From: Aphanomyces cochlioides | Taxonomy: Eukaryota > Oomycota > Saprolegniomycetes > Saprolegniales > Verrucalvaceae | Assembly: GCA_019828595.1 (NCBI GenBank) | Contig: JAHQRK010000006.1 | Span: 2,790,001-2,854,000 of the forward strand | Reading direction: 5' to 3' | Length of the DNA: 64,000 bases | Part shown: one piece after another, positions 30,627 through 42,232 of the stretch | How the letters are laid out: every line of letters begins with the position of its first letter | Numbering within the stretch: the stretch's first letter is position 1 | Notes under the pieces: generated by a model | Databases searched by the model: none | What the model saw: the letters and a program-made list of their open reading frames with translations, nothing else | Told to the model about the DNA's origin: nothing | Program-made: the position numbers and the translations under genes

Positions 30627-31309
30627 GTGTTCGGATCGACCTCTTTCCAATTTAAGATCTTCGTCACGGGTGGCACTAGGTTCATCGGCTCCGCGGTCGT
30701 TCAAGAGCTCGTTCGAGCTGGACATCAAGTCACGGGTCTTGCTCGCTCAGATGAGTCGGCTCAAGCATTGACAGCGTCAGGAGCCAAGTCATATCGAGGC
30801 AATATCGATGACTTGGACAGTCTGCGTGCTGGGGTTGCCGATGCAGTTATCCACCTCGCCTTCAACCACGACTTTTCCAACTTCGTCGGCAACTGCCTCG
30901 CAGACGGTCCCATCATCCGCGCACTCGGTGACGCTCTCAAGGGTTCCAATCGAACTTTGGTTGTCACGTCGGTCTTTACTGGTGAAACCAGCAATCCTTG
31001 GTCGGCTGTGCATCGTCTCGATGCCGCGCTGTTGTACCGTCTTGTGGTCGAAAACGCCTGGTCGTGTCCACGCAGTCGCTGAAGTATCTGTACCGTTCCG
31101 TGACATTGCCCAAGCCATTGGGTCACGACTCAACCTACCAGTCGTGAGCAAGGTGGGGAGCGACGCGGAAGAACATTTCGGCTGGTGTTACCAAATTTGT
31201 TGTTCTCGACAGACCCATGTCGAGTCTGTGGACCCAAGAAACCTATGGATGGAAACCCGTCCAACCCAATCTTCTCCATGACATTGACAGCCACGCCTAC
31301 TTTCCATAG
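30627..31309 (+). pseudogene. Epimerase remnant 5 (good N-terminal half)
   Basis: An open 151-residue frame: IFVTGGTRFIGSAVVQELV (NAD-binding GxxGxxG), AGHQVTGLARSDESAQAL, GNIDDLDSLRAGVADAVIHL, AFNHDFSNF and LVVTSVFTG. It then jumps to WSAVHRLDAALLYRLVVE, losing the segment with the VPPSVHG-type motif. After a shift near 31065 comes VSVPFRDIAQAIGSRLNLPV, HFGW and, after another shift, TYGWKPVQPNLLHDIDSHAY before TAG at about 31307. It is an extended SDR by pattern, but lacks the active-site centre. Confidence 0.75.
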
Positions 31310-31622
31310 TTAATGCGATCTTCATATCAAAATTAACATGCATGAGCTGACTTCACTGTGTACAAAGCGACTATGCAGTCCATATCGACATAGTTGACGC
31401 AGTTTGGTCACTAACCACCATGCCAGTCATGCCGCGATATTGTGCTTCTTGGAACTGTACTTTCGTTGCATCTTTCAGCCTTGTATCCTGCTTGAACATC
31501 GTGCGATGCAGCCTCCCGAGTCTGATTGCCGTTTGAGCGGAATTTGAAACCGAACTTGTAATTATCGCGATTCGAAAGGGCGAACTTGTAACCGTGACTT
31601 CTGTCTGAAATCAGGTGCTGCC
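31310..31622. other. Upstream region of the 31.6-kb host gene
   Basis: No gene is seen. It separates the mobile region from the host core. Confidence 0.4.
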
Positions 31623-34600
31623 ATGCATCCATCCCGCAAGCAGGCGAAGCCAAAGCCTGTCAGTGCTTTAGGGGACGCCTCCTTTAATCTGACGGCGACG
31701 CATCAATCACCTGCTTCTGAAGATGAGAAGTTTGACATCAAGGAGTTTCTCCTAGGTTTGTTGCTCTCAATATCGCCTCACTGAGACGCTGTTTAGAGCA
31801 ACGAGCAACTCAGTCATTTCATGACAGTGCTCTTTTCCGCAGTGTACCACGAGATCTTCTCAGCACCGCTACAGATTCTCCATTTGGTCGTGGATTGAAA
31901 AAGAAGCAACTACCTCGAATGGATATGGCGAGTCGAACGCAACTGGATCACACTGGCAACCAGAAAAAAGCCCAGACAGAGATACCCCATGAAGATGGAG
32001 GCTATCGTCTGTATTCAATTGAAGTTATGACGGAATGCTCGTTGCATGCATCTCGTTCTCACAACCACACATGGCAAACGTTGCGAACAAGCGGTAGGGA
32101 AAAACATGACAATCCAATATTATGGCTCACTGCCCTAGACTTGCGCTCTGATTTCCCATGCAAGCGGAGCAACGTGGTTGACCTCGAAGCATGCTTTGAC
32201 GCTGCAATGAGCTATTCAGGCGGCAAAGATAATTGGGAGGGGGACAGGAAAACAGCTCTGATTGATCGAGATTACATGGCTGTACTTCCGACGATGTCGA
32301 AATCCATTCTCACCGAAATGCTTGTAGGTGCAAGCTAATGTCGTCGCATTGTACCGCCCTTCGACTGATGTCGACCGGAGACTCCTCACATCGATTGTCT
32401 TCGAGCAAAAGTGGAGTGACATCGTGCTGGGAGAACTAGAGGCGATGCTTATGGTGTCGTTTTTCGAGCAGGGCAATCTCATACGGAAGGTTCGTATCCA
32501 ATACGCCACGGCATTTTATCATTTGGAAGCCCATTACACAGCATGCGAGGTGCAGTCGTTCGCACTCGCTTGCTTCAATATCTCTTTAGGCTGAAAAACA
32601 GCGTGCCCTCGACGTAGCGAGTCAGAGTCAGCAGGCCCTTCATACCCAGGCAGCAAAACACGACGAAGCAATTGCAGTAGTTCGGCGTGCTTCTGACCTA
32701 GCGATAGCACGATTGAAAGACGAGGTGCACCTTAACTCACTACGAGATACAAATGTGATGTATGTGCAGATGGACCATGAAAGAGCCGAAGCCGACCGCA
32801 AAATGTTTGAAGCCAAAGAGCAAATTGCAAAGATGGGGGAAACTATGAAGACACTCAATGCCATATTCAAACAAATGCGTGAAGATTCAGACAAAGTTCG
32901 CGCAGTTGAGCTCCGCGAGGCAAACCAAAAGCTAGAACGACAAGTGGCTGCGCTCGACGAGGAAGTTAGACATTTGAGGCCACTTATTGCACAAAATCGA
33001 TCGCTTCAAGTTCTTCTGGACACCCAGACGGCCACCGTACTTACCGGAATACGATATTTTGTTTGAAATCGCTTTGAATTTAGATGGAAGCCACTGCAAA
33101 AGATGTGCGTGAGCTGGCTGAGTCTGTTCAGGAGAAAGACAAGATCATTGAGAACTTGCTACATCGTCAGGAGCAGCTTCTCGCCAAGATGGATCTGCAA
33201 ACCGAAAAGGCTAAACCTGGAACGCAAACTGAACCCGATGCAAGCGAAGTTGCGCCTTCTACTCTATGCAGTCGATGTCAAATGGTGAGTTCCGAGCTGA
33301 AATTGCATTCCATAACATAAAAATCCTAGTCGCTTATGGATGATGGGATCGGTGCTGGGGGCTTGAACGGAGGTAACACCGCTGCGAGCGGGGATTCCAA
33401 GACTGCACAAGGCCAAGCAACGCAGAGTACTCCCATGGCTCGACGGCGAGATGGAAAGAGAGTTCATTGCCTCTCGTACCGGATTCTTCTCCCAAATTTA
33501 CAAGGCCGGCGGCCAACTAAAGACACCTCCTGGACCTTAGGCTGCATACGATCCATATTGTTTGCCAAGAGCGTTGACGACAGTATTTGTTGTCACATGG
33601 GCCAGCCTCTCAGGCTGCGCATGTCAGAGTTTGTTTATGCATGGTTTGCACCTCCCGACAGCGAAATTGGCATCGACGCATTACCAGATCAACGGGATCA
33701 AAGCTATGCACTTGTAAGTTATTTTGTGCATTCCGATGGCAATTCAACTCGTCGTAGGCAGACGAAGCGAGATGGTGCTTGTATTACGGAGCCAAGCTGT
33801 TATCAAGAGACTACATCGAAGCCAAGCTCTTCCTCTCGTTCCTCGATGAAAAACACGGCGACGATGAGGTACAATGCTCCTCGTGACTTAAAAAAAACTG
33901 AAGGAATAACTAGTTGGTCTTTGCGTTGTTTTGCCTTCGTGTCTTGGACTGCTTGGTTGGCAGCGAGCTTGATTGGAGCGCTTTGCGCCATTCCATGACA
34001 TATACTGCATTTCGTGAAGAATGGGAAGCTCATCTCAAGATCACGGGCGAAACAATTCAAGTCCAGCCGATTGTTTGGATCTCTCTCCATCATGCATCAC
34101 TCGCGACAGCCATCGTGCTTTCCAAGGTCTGTTCGTTGAGCAATTCATGGAGTGAACATTTGCAGGCAACTGCCGATGAACGCGACGCATTTGACGCCAA
34201 GTTGAAGACTCTAGCCGTCACATCTCTTCCAGCTGGCGATCGACCATCCAAGTATTTAACCTTTGACGGCAAGAACGATGGACCCATGGTTGACGCATAC
34301 CAGTGGCTTCACCTGATGCTACAAGTACAAAGATTACCCTTGAAATGACTCAAAATTGCTCAGGAGTACCAAGAAGAGCAAGCACAACGTCGAGCTGCGA
34401 TTCGACTCATGTTTCAAACAGCGTCTACTACTCCATCAACAACCTATGACGATGCGACATCAGCTAGCACTACTGCTGAAATGGACATGGAACAATTTCG
34501 TACGATGGTGCTTTCTCTGAACGATAATGTTCCCGCTGGCAAGTGTTACGTTAGTTGATTTGATGACAATTCTATCTCTAGGAACGATTGCATTATTCTT

Positions 34601-36951
34601 TCGGACGGCGTACGAGCGCGGGGATGGCCACGTTACCTTTGACTCGTTCATGCTTACTGCGGAAGCATTTGCATTCTTCACGACATGCATGCGTCTACCT
34701 TCACCAAATGTGTTGGCGAACCACCATTTGACTGAACCCAGTGACCACGACGGTGGCATCAACGCCCCTCATGCTAAACTTGGTTCGCTGGTTGCAAAGC
34801 ATTTCACATTGTATGAAACGGATTGCAAACTCAACTTACATGCTGCCCCGCCGATGGCACAGGCCCTTGCGAAACACGCTATCCAAGACGTATGTCACCC
34901 CTCACTTTTGCTCATTCGTTATGGTCTTGTAGCTTCGTGTCGTGTTGATGGAGGGTCGCGGGTCTTCTATCGACGGATTTCGGGCACTAGCAGCCTATCA
35001 AAGGCTCTTGGCATTACAATTGCAAGATCGAATCGTTCGATCGGAAGCAGTTAGCTCTGTCTTACCATCCACAACGCTGTATTGGTTGGACAAAGGGCTC
35101 TACAGTGCCATAGACTGTGTTCGTATTGATCACACAAAACGATCAGGGTAAGGCATTCTTTTTGGCTCATAAGCTGAAACTTCTAGGGGCGAACTGCTTC
35201 TCGAGTCAATTCGTCGAAAGATTTCAGTCTATCGTATGCAGCGTGCATTCCGTGCACGACTTCTTCGCGATCAAGGAGTGCCACTGAATATGCGTCAGCT
35301 AATGCATGGCGGCTATGGGAACGGCAAGACTAACTATCGCGACCGCCGAGCAATTCGGCCAACGAAATGGCTTCTAGCAGTCATTTCAGACTTGATTCAG
35401 TCGAAGTTTGTCGCCGACGTGGCCACAAGTGGAACTGGTGCCTTTGTTGAGCATATATACGACCACATGACACAACAATTTGGATCAAGGTGCGACTGAA
35501 ACTCGGTGAGCAAATCATTGACAGACGCAAAATTTAGATGGGAGGCTGAAAAGACGATTCACGACATCTTTGTCAACACGCGATCGCTCGTATCCACACA
35601 TCCTCGCATTCTTCTTTTTTCGCAACTTTGTGGCATGGGGGCGTCTGGTGAAGACAAATACTATGGCTCGCCCGAAGCGTTTGCATTTATCAGGATGGTC
35701 CTCCACTGTGGCCACCACTCGTTTCCAATTCTTCAGGCATCATTCTCTTCGTCTAGGCTCAGTTCACTGTCTGATTGTAGCACACAAGCAGTGAGAAAGC
35801 CGACTTTTGTCGTCATGACGATGCGGTGGCAATCATCGAACTCTTCTTTGAGTCGGTAAGTATGACGCTCTGGTATGGACAGCCCACAACCCTTTCATTT
35901 CTAGAGTGGGGCAGACAACAAGGAGCGCATTTTCGGTCGACTGCGCGAACTTGAGCGATTGAGCTCAAGGCCAAAAGCCGCAGATGCAGACTTGTACATA
36001 TCTGCTGGAAGGATTCATTTATCGACTGCGTTGTATCATAGGTTTTTGCTCTTTCTTCTTGAAGAGTGGCGTCGATATATTCTCGAGAGGATGAACCAGA
36101 TAAAAGTGACTTGTTGCTCCGACACAGACTTGATGTCCGTCGACGGATATTTGAGCCTGGACAATTTGGAAGGGATATTTCGTCGTACCCGCGTCGACAT
36201 GTCAGAATTACAAGTCGCTCAAGTGTTTCGACAAGTGGTGCAGTCCAATTACTCGAGATTGTCGCTCTTGGATCGCATTGTGAAGAGTGTGTTCCCGATC
36301 CTAAACCAGGGTAAGATCATATTTCTCAACACCAATTGACCATGGCCTCAGAGATAGCATGCATGGAAGATCTAGACGATGTCGCCCCAACTCATTACAA
36401 GACACGGACGTACCTTCTGGTTAGTTGACAGATTGACGGCAAGATTTGTGACTTCATGCTAGCTTTCGTTCTGGGAACCGTACGAAGAGACGAGCAAAAT
36501 CATTTTAGACCAACTCAGAGCAATCGCTGCCAAAAATGAAGTCGATGCGGCTATGGCTACAGTAGACATGGAAAAGCGACGGAAATCCTTCAATCGTGGG
36601 ACCAAAGCACGAGCTAGCACCATTATGGTCGCTGATGTGTCGCGGTTGGAAGACCGATTCAACGATCTATGTGAAAAAATGCTCCTTTTGGCTAATCATC
36701 TCGCCACTGAGGATCAAAAAGACCCCGAGATCAGTAGCAAAGGTATTTCGATATAGATGTCGTACTTCTCAGTTCCTGGATGTGTAGACCACGACGAAGA
36801 TGTCGCCCACAATGAATCTTGGACCCATCAAGTCGATACGACGTCGATTTTATTCCGGCGGTATTTGACCGAATGTACACGATTACGAGCACTTGCTAAC
36901 ATTGAAATCGGCCCAATCCCTGATAAATGGAAGGGTATTGCGGCTGGATAA
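31623..36951 (+). CDS. Large multi-exon host gene: coiled coil and IQ-like protein
   Basis: Many adjacent frames joined by short GT-AG introns (for example 33034-33084, GTACTTACC...TTTAG) give a protein of well over 1000 residues. It starts MHPSRKQAKPKP at 31623. Features in order: a polar N-terminus, a long coiled coil at 32.6-33.2 kb (DHERAEADRKMFEAKEQIAK, VRELAESVQEKDKIIENLL), a helical middle, an IQ-like motif at 35.2 kb (YRMQRAFRARLLRDQG), an EF-hand-like or helical segment at 36.1 kb (YLSLDNLEGIFRRTR), and a terminal region near 36.5-36.9 kb ending PDKWKGIAAG. I do not recognise a named family; a cytoskeletal or flagellar role is only a guess. Exon borders are approximate. No clear break is visible. 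Confidence 0.55.
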
Positions 36952-37378
36952 GCAACTAACCACGTAATGAAATCATCGATTCACGTCGCCACTCTGTGCA
37001 GTCTTCAAAAATTGCCAGGACTTCGTCTTTGCCTTGGGTGACTTCGTCAATTGCAAAGTATTCATCTTTGCTCATCGACTTAGTTTGGCTCGGACTGGCT
37101 GCTTGGAGTATTGATGTTGTTTTCTCCTGCTGGGTGTAGGAGCGTGACAGCAATGAAAGGAATCAAGTCCATCACAGTAAATATAACCGGAAGTATTCGT
37201 AGATAGAACGCATAGAAGCAGATCTGAACAGCTGAGTGTTTAGCAGTAGCCTCCATCCCAGAGGCGAGGTGTTCTCAAGCTTTCTCTGAGTGGTTTATCG
37301 TCGTGCCCACGCTGGGTCGCAGATTTGTCTTTGTCTATTGTTGAGGCAATTTAAAGAATAACATTTTATCCAATCAAA
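36952..37378. other. 3' flank of the large host gene
   Basis: Short frames only. Ends at the TAA that flanks a MITE. Confidence 0.4.
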
Positions 37379-37381
37379 TAA

Positions 37382-37654
37382 GGGCCCGTCTGGCAACTGA
37401 AAATATTACAATAAATAGGTCCAAAATGCAATTTTGAGGCCAAATTCAATATTTAGGTCAAAATATGAACTTGTTTATCTCCAAGAGTTTTGCACCAAAT
37501 CCAATATTTTTGGTTGGGATATACTCACTGGAGGCTCCCAAAATGCCATTTTACGAGATGGAGGTTTTACCTCTATTTTGAATATGCCATAAATCGTTAA
37601 TCCCAATTTTGCAGAAAATGGCATATTGATTTTGAAATTTTGCCAGACGCACCC
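37382..37654. mobile_element. 273-bp MITE with TAA duplication
   Basis: Ends GGGCCCGTCTGGCAA and TTGCCAGACGCACCC are inverted repeats with two mismatches, flanked on both sides by TAA (37379-37381, 37655-37657). The interior is AT-rich and non-coding. A 3-bp TWA target points to PIF/Harbinger. Terminal core GTCTGG is shared with the MITEs at 45.9-46.5 kb. Confidence 0.75.
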
Positions 37655-37732
37655 TAATTTTATGAAAATTGAAGAACACATGATTGGCTAGAATTTTTTC
37701 ACCCAACCAATCAGATTTCAGAAAGGTTTTCT

Positions 37733-39815
37733 TTGTTTCAAAGCCAAGACATGTCGAACCTCATCTCGGCTGTGCGAGCCAGGGCCACTGAAGCGTACAA
37801 CGTCTTGTCTGGCGAGTGGGCGCGGTCAAATATGACAAATATAGACGACTTTGTTCACTCTGACGACGAAGTTGAGGTCGTTGAACCAAATGGCATCGAT
37901 AGAACGACAAGAAAGTTCAAGCCGCCACGGAATTCGTCTATCTCGAACGGCAGCTCCATCCACACCTCAGGAAAACCATCGAGAGATGCTCCCAAGAACC
38001 ATTCCAATGTAATTGATTGCCTTCATACAGTACTGTGCGATAGATACGTTGGCCATACGCAACTTTGCTTTCATCACGATCGGAACGAACTGGAAGTTCG
38101 CTTCTTATTGAAACCACAGCATGCCAGTGCGATCAGTCATTACGTCAAAGCTCTTGATGATATAAAGCGGATATATTTGCAATATGGCGATTTCCGCGCT
38201 GTGGGGTACGAAATTTCTGTCAATCGTCTAATTTTTTGCAATAGCTTGAGTGAAATGAAGCTCAAGATGATAATTGTCACGGTCAACAAGAGCTGCTCAG
38301 TTGTGACAAAGCTAGCTGCCGAGCCTGGAGCTGTTCCAGTAAACCCTGAGTGTGTATTTGCCTTCGATGCAGAAAATTTGGTGGAGTACGCTTGCTTGAA
38401 GAGCGTAATGGATTCAAAATTTTCGCATTTACCACAAACTACCGTCACCTACGAAGTTGACGAAAAGTACGCACATATTGTTGCGCGGCGATTTAAGAAA
38501 TCATCCAAGTGTACGTAATTGTTTCCTCGCGATTGTCGTTTGATCATTTTTCGTAGTTTTTCCTCCTGAAGAGGATTTATCGCTCCATCATATGCAGACA
38601 AGACGAACTGAGAAGCGAAAACTATCCGTCACAGGCAGTTCAAATCTGCGGCGTGAATCCTTTGTCCCGAAAGAAACCACAATCATTGACTCACCTCCAC
38701 GAAAACGCGTTGATGAAAAGACTCAGGAAGTAAAAGATCGAGTAGTTTTGCATTACCCAATGGTGCAGTCCAAGAATCGAATTACCTTAACGGAAGGTGA
38801 TGTTGATCGCTTGGCTGAAGGGGAATTCCTCAATGACAATTTGATCGACTTTTTCTTTAAGTGACTTTCCATCCCAAGTTTGACATATCTGGGCTGACTG
38901 ATACGTAGGTTTTGCATGACGCAACTGGAAAAATGGCAGCAAGAGCGGATTTACTTCTTCAGTACTCATTTCTACACAACACTGGTTCAAAGATCAAACG
39001 TCCAAGAGCCATTTGACAAAGTTAAACGGTGGACACGAAGCGTTAATATCTTTGAGCTTAATTTTCTCTTCATTCCGATTAACGAAAGGTACAAGTTCAG
39101 GAATAGCAACTGAAAATATTTGACTTTGTCTCGGAATAGTTGCCATTGGAGTTTGGCTGTCATTTGCAATCCCGGTGCTTTGGCCAAACCGTTCGTAGAT
39201 GATCCACGAACTACAGAGGTCTTGATGCAATATAATGCCAAACTGACGTTTTGTTTTGTAGGCTTCAGAGAAGACATCGTGTATTTTATTTTTCGACTCT
39301 CTGCGGTGTCACAATGAAACGAAAATCGTATCAAATCTACGTTCATACTTGGAAAAAGAATTTGAATCTCGATACAATGCTGACGGCATGATTCATTTTG
39401 ACGCATCGCAAGCAATTCTTGTCGAGCCTGAGGTAGTCATCATTTTTCCTTCAGCCTATTGATTTCTCTGTATTGCTCTTAGGTACCTCGACAAAGTAAC
39501 AGTTGCGATTGCGGTGTGTTTGTCTTGCTGTATGCGTTAGAACTCATCAAACGATATCCTGTTGGTATTGACGACAAGGATATAGCCTCGAAGTGCCAAG
39601 AGTCACTCAACGAAGTCATGTTTTCCCATCAAAATATTGTCGAATTCCGAGATTATCTTGTCACCCTCATTGGCATGCTCTCGACGTGGCAGCAAAGCGA
39701 GTACATCCGTCTCCCCTCGACAAGTGTAACGTGTTTTTTCGATAGGATTTTTGACGCCAAGGAAAAGATCGACTTTGCCGGCTTGGGGCTTTTCACAAAT
39801 AGCTTCACGTCGTAG
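37733..39815 (+). CDS. SUMO-specific protease (Ulp1/SENP6-7-like, peptidase C48)
   Basis: A multi-exon gene. Exon 1 (to 38510) codes a polar N-terminus and an ordered region (VIDCLHTVLCDRYVGHTQLC...AHIVARRFKKSSK) that looks PH-like. A 46-nt intron (38511-38556, GTACGT...TCGTAG) leads to a charged linker and the catalytic domain: EGEFLNDNLIDFFFK, YFFSTHFYTTL, the His in CHWSLAVICNP (about 39.14 kb), the Asp in ILFFDSLR (about 39.29 kb, after another short intron) and the Cys in PRQSNSCDCGVFVLLYAL (about 39.50 kb) with its Gln. The H-D-C triad is complete, split by introns as in SENP6/7-type enzymes with insertions. It removes or processes SUMO in the nucleus (family knowledge). The Met at 37751 (MSNLISAV) is an equally good start. 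Confidence 0.85.
38511..38556 (+). other. 46-nt intron in the SUMO protease
   Basis: GTACGTAATT...TTTTCGTAG. Removal joins AAGT to TTTTTCCTCC and keeps the frame into PPEEDLSLHH. Used here as a reference for host intron size. Confidence 0.75.
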
Positions 39816-39858
39816 GTATTATTTATTAATACTAGTACAAGAATGCCGAACAGATTGT

Positions 39859-40290
39859 CTACCTTGAGATCGCCATCTTGACGAGTCGAGAGAGTCCTTG
39901 GACTAAATATTCTTGCTGGCTTTTGGTTTCTGTTTCTAAATCGAGAGTCCGCACTTCCGTGACGAGAGAAAAGCAATGGTCTCCTTTGATTGTTGCTGAT
40001 TTCATAAACGCAGGCGTACTGCAACCGGCAGCAACTTGAACGACGTCTTTTAGAAATATTGTGCGCGGGTGAACTTTGGCCTGAAAATGTTTTTTTGGAT
40101 GCTGGTGTAATGTCGATGCAGGTGTCCACGTGAGTGCCATGGATGCAATGTCAAGTCGCAGTATTGTTCGATGGGCATGACTTGATTTGCCAGTTTGATT
40201 GTGTTTAAGGACTTCTAGCCCTCTGGTGAGAAGCTCGAGAAGTCCCTTCTCAATGCAATTCTGCACTCGTAATTCGTCATCATCGTTCAT
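39859..40290 (-). CDS. Small PH-like protein
   Basis: 143 residues, intact, starting MNDDDELRVQ. An amphipathic helix (CIEKGLLELLTRGLEVLKH) is followed by a beta-rich stretch (RTILRLDIASMALTWTP, HPRTIFLKDVVQVAAG, HCFSLVTEVRTLDLE) and a helix EYLVQGLSRLV, the layout of a PH-type domain. It ends 43 bases from the convergent SUMO protease and starts about 57 bases after the kinase stop. It could be a separate gene or the end of the kinase transcript. Confidence 0.5.
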   Translation of the reverse strand: MNDDDELRVQNCIEKGLLELLTRGLEVLKHNQTGKSSHAHRTILRLDIASMALTWTPASTLHQHPKKHFQAKVHPRTIFLKDVVQVAAGCSTPAFMKSATIKGDHCFSLVTEVRTLDLETETKSQQEYLVQGLSRLVKMAISR

Positions 40291-40347
40291 GCCTCGAGGG
40301 TCTGTTGTTGATGCCCTTGTTAACTACGCAAGACCAAGTCAGAATAT

Positions 40348-41897
40348 CTACCGAAGCACCGAATGCACCCATGGATGATTGAGTAAATCTGTAGCTGACA
40401 TGCGTTCATTAGGATCGACAACTAAGAGGCCAAGGAGGACTTGTTGGGCTTCAGGCGACACTGTCTTCCAAGCGGGATTCGATGGACTCAAGCAGCTCAT
40501 ATCTCGAACATCCTCGCCTTCTGTAAAACGTTCTAGCCGTTGGAGAGCTGCTGCAGACGCGACAGTGAATGGGAAGTTTCCAAACAAAAGCACATAAATA
40601 ACGACACCCAAACTGAACAAGTCTGATTTCGTGCCTACATAAGAAACATACGCAAACATCCTGCAATGAAATGTTTACCATATGGCCGGCCGTAGAGCAA
40701 CTCTGGCGCTGCGTACTCTGGCGTTCCGCAGCCCTTTTGAAATTGGCCAGAGGGGTCTGTGATGCGTTTGGCGAGACCAAAGTCTGCCAGCTTGATGGAA
40801 TTCTTGTGTAATAAAATATTTTCGGGCTTAATATCTCTAATGATATCGAATAAATCCTCACACATCCATGATATTCATTGAGTCGTACCGGTGGACAATA
40901 TTGAGACTGTGAATGTACTCGATGCCTTGTGCAACAAGCATGACTATATGGCGGACTTGATCTTCGGGAAATCGGTGGACTTCGATGAGTTTGTCGCACA
41001 AATCGCCGTCTGCCATGAAATCCATGACAATATAAAACATATCGTCTAGTTTGTACACGCCGTGAAGGTTGACAATGTTGGGATGATGCAACTACGAATC
41101 AGGTCGTTAAGTTTAAGAGATTGCCATACGTACTTGTTTGAGAATTGCAACTTCTTCAAGAAGTGCCGGGGTATGTTTGGCACATTTCACAGCACACATT
41201 TCCGCCGTCAAGCGGTTCACGCTCTTGCGGACAATCGAGAAAGAGCCCTCTCCAATTTCATTGAGCAAGAGGAATTTATTTGCAAATGTTCGATAGTAAG
41301 GTGGATCGTCGGTCACACTGAAAACCAGATCGTCTATTCAGAATCAACATGAGAACGTTCTTTACGGAGATTGATAATACCTGCATTATGAGCTGGGATC
41401 ATTGATCGTTTGCGATAAGTTTTCGCATCTTCCTTTCGTTTCATAAGATCGAGTTTGTTGCGAATATCAGCGACCCACTGCTCCATTTCCTCAGTAGAGC
41501 GTGCTCGAAACGTGACGGGGTCTTCAACTTTGAGCCAAGTTGCAGTTTGGATGATATCGACGGACTTGAGAACAAAATTCAGGGGAGATTGGGCTTCGAC
41601 GGTCGTGAATAGCGTAAACATAATCTCGAGCGATGCAGCATGATCGTCTTGTGTGAAATACCCCAGTAATCCATGGTCCCTCAAGCGAAAGTATTTCGTA
41701 CGAACGGTCGCACCTTTCAAGAAGCCGAAGCCGCATCGATGTTGAAGTGACCCAGAGCGATAGCGCTGCTTGGACGTCGGTGAGAGCAAGCCTTCCTCAA
41801 TAGGATCATAACCATCTTCGACTTGAATGTCTTCGACGGCAATCGGATCCACTTGTAGCGTCAATGGGGTCGGCGACGGTGACAGAGGTGTCTCCAT
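40348..41897 (-). CDS. PH-domain protein kinase (CaMK/AGC-like)
   Basis: N-terminal exon (41897-41370): a Pro/Ser-rich leader, then a PH domain ([20 protein letters not shown]...[16 protein letters not shown]). Kinase exons follow: Gly loop [17 protein letters not shown] (VAIK lysine), [21 protein letters not shown] then, after an intron between R and [40 protein letters not shown]; and the C-lobe end [14 protein letters not shown]. All catalytic residues (K, D, DFG, APE) are present. The layout suggests a membrane-lipid-recruited Ser/Thr kinase acting in signalling. Introns are short. It lies downstream of the helicase on the same strand, 0.3 kb apart. Confidence 0.88.
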
Positions 41898-42232
41898 CCT
41901 GCTAGTTCAAGAATGATGCGAAACGGAAACTCAAACCAATGACTCTCTCGGATTGGTCAAAATATTCTTTTTTGAATACATTTAATTGGATATAATTTAA
42001 TTTTAACCCATTTGATTGGCTAATTTGTGATATATCAGAGCAAGTTCAAAGTCACCTGTTCCGCACCTCTAGGTGCCACAGCGGTGCCATGTGTAGTTTA
42101 GTTGGGTCGAACCTGGCGTGCCAAGGAGACGAGATCGTTTCCTGTTTGCGCACTCCGACCTGTGCAGACAACAAATAGTTCAAAGTTGCCAAACTGGAAA
42201 GCTTAAAGGCAATGTCACTTTGTTTAGCTTTA

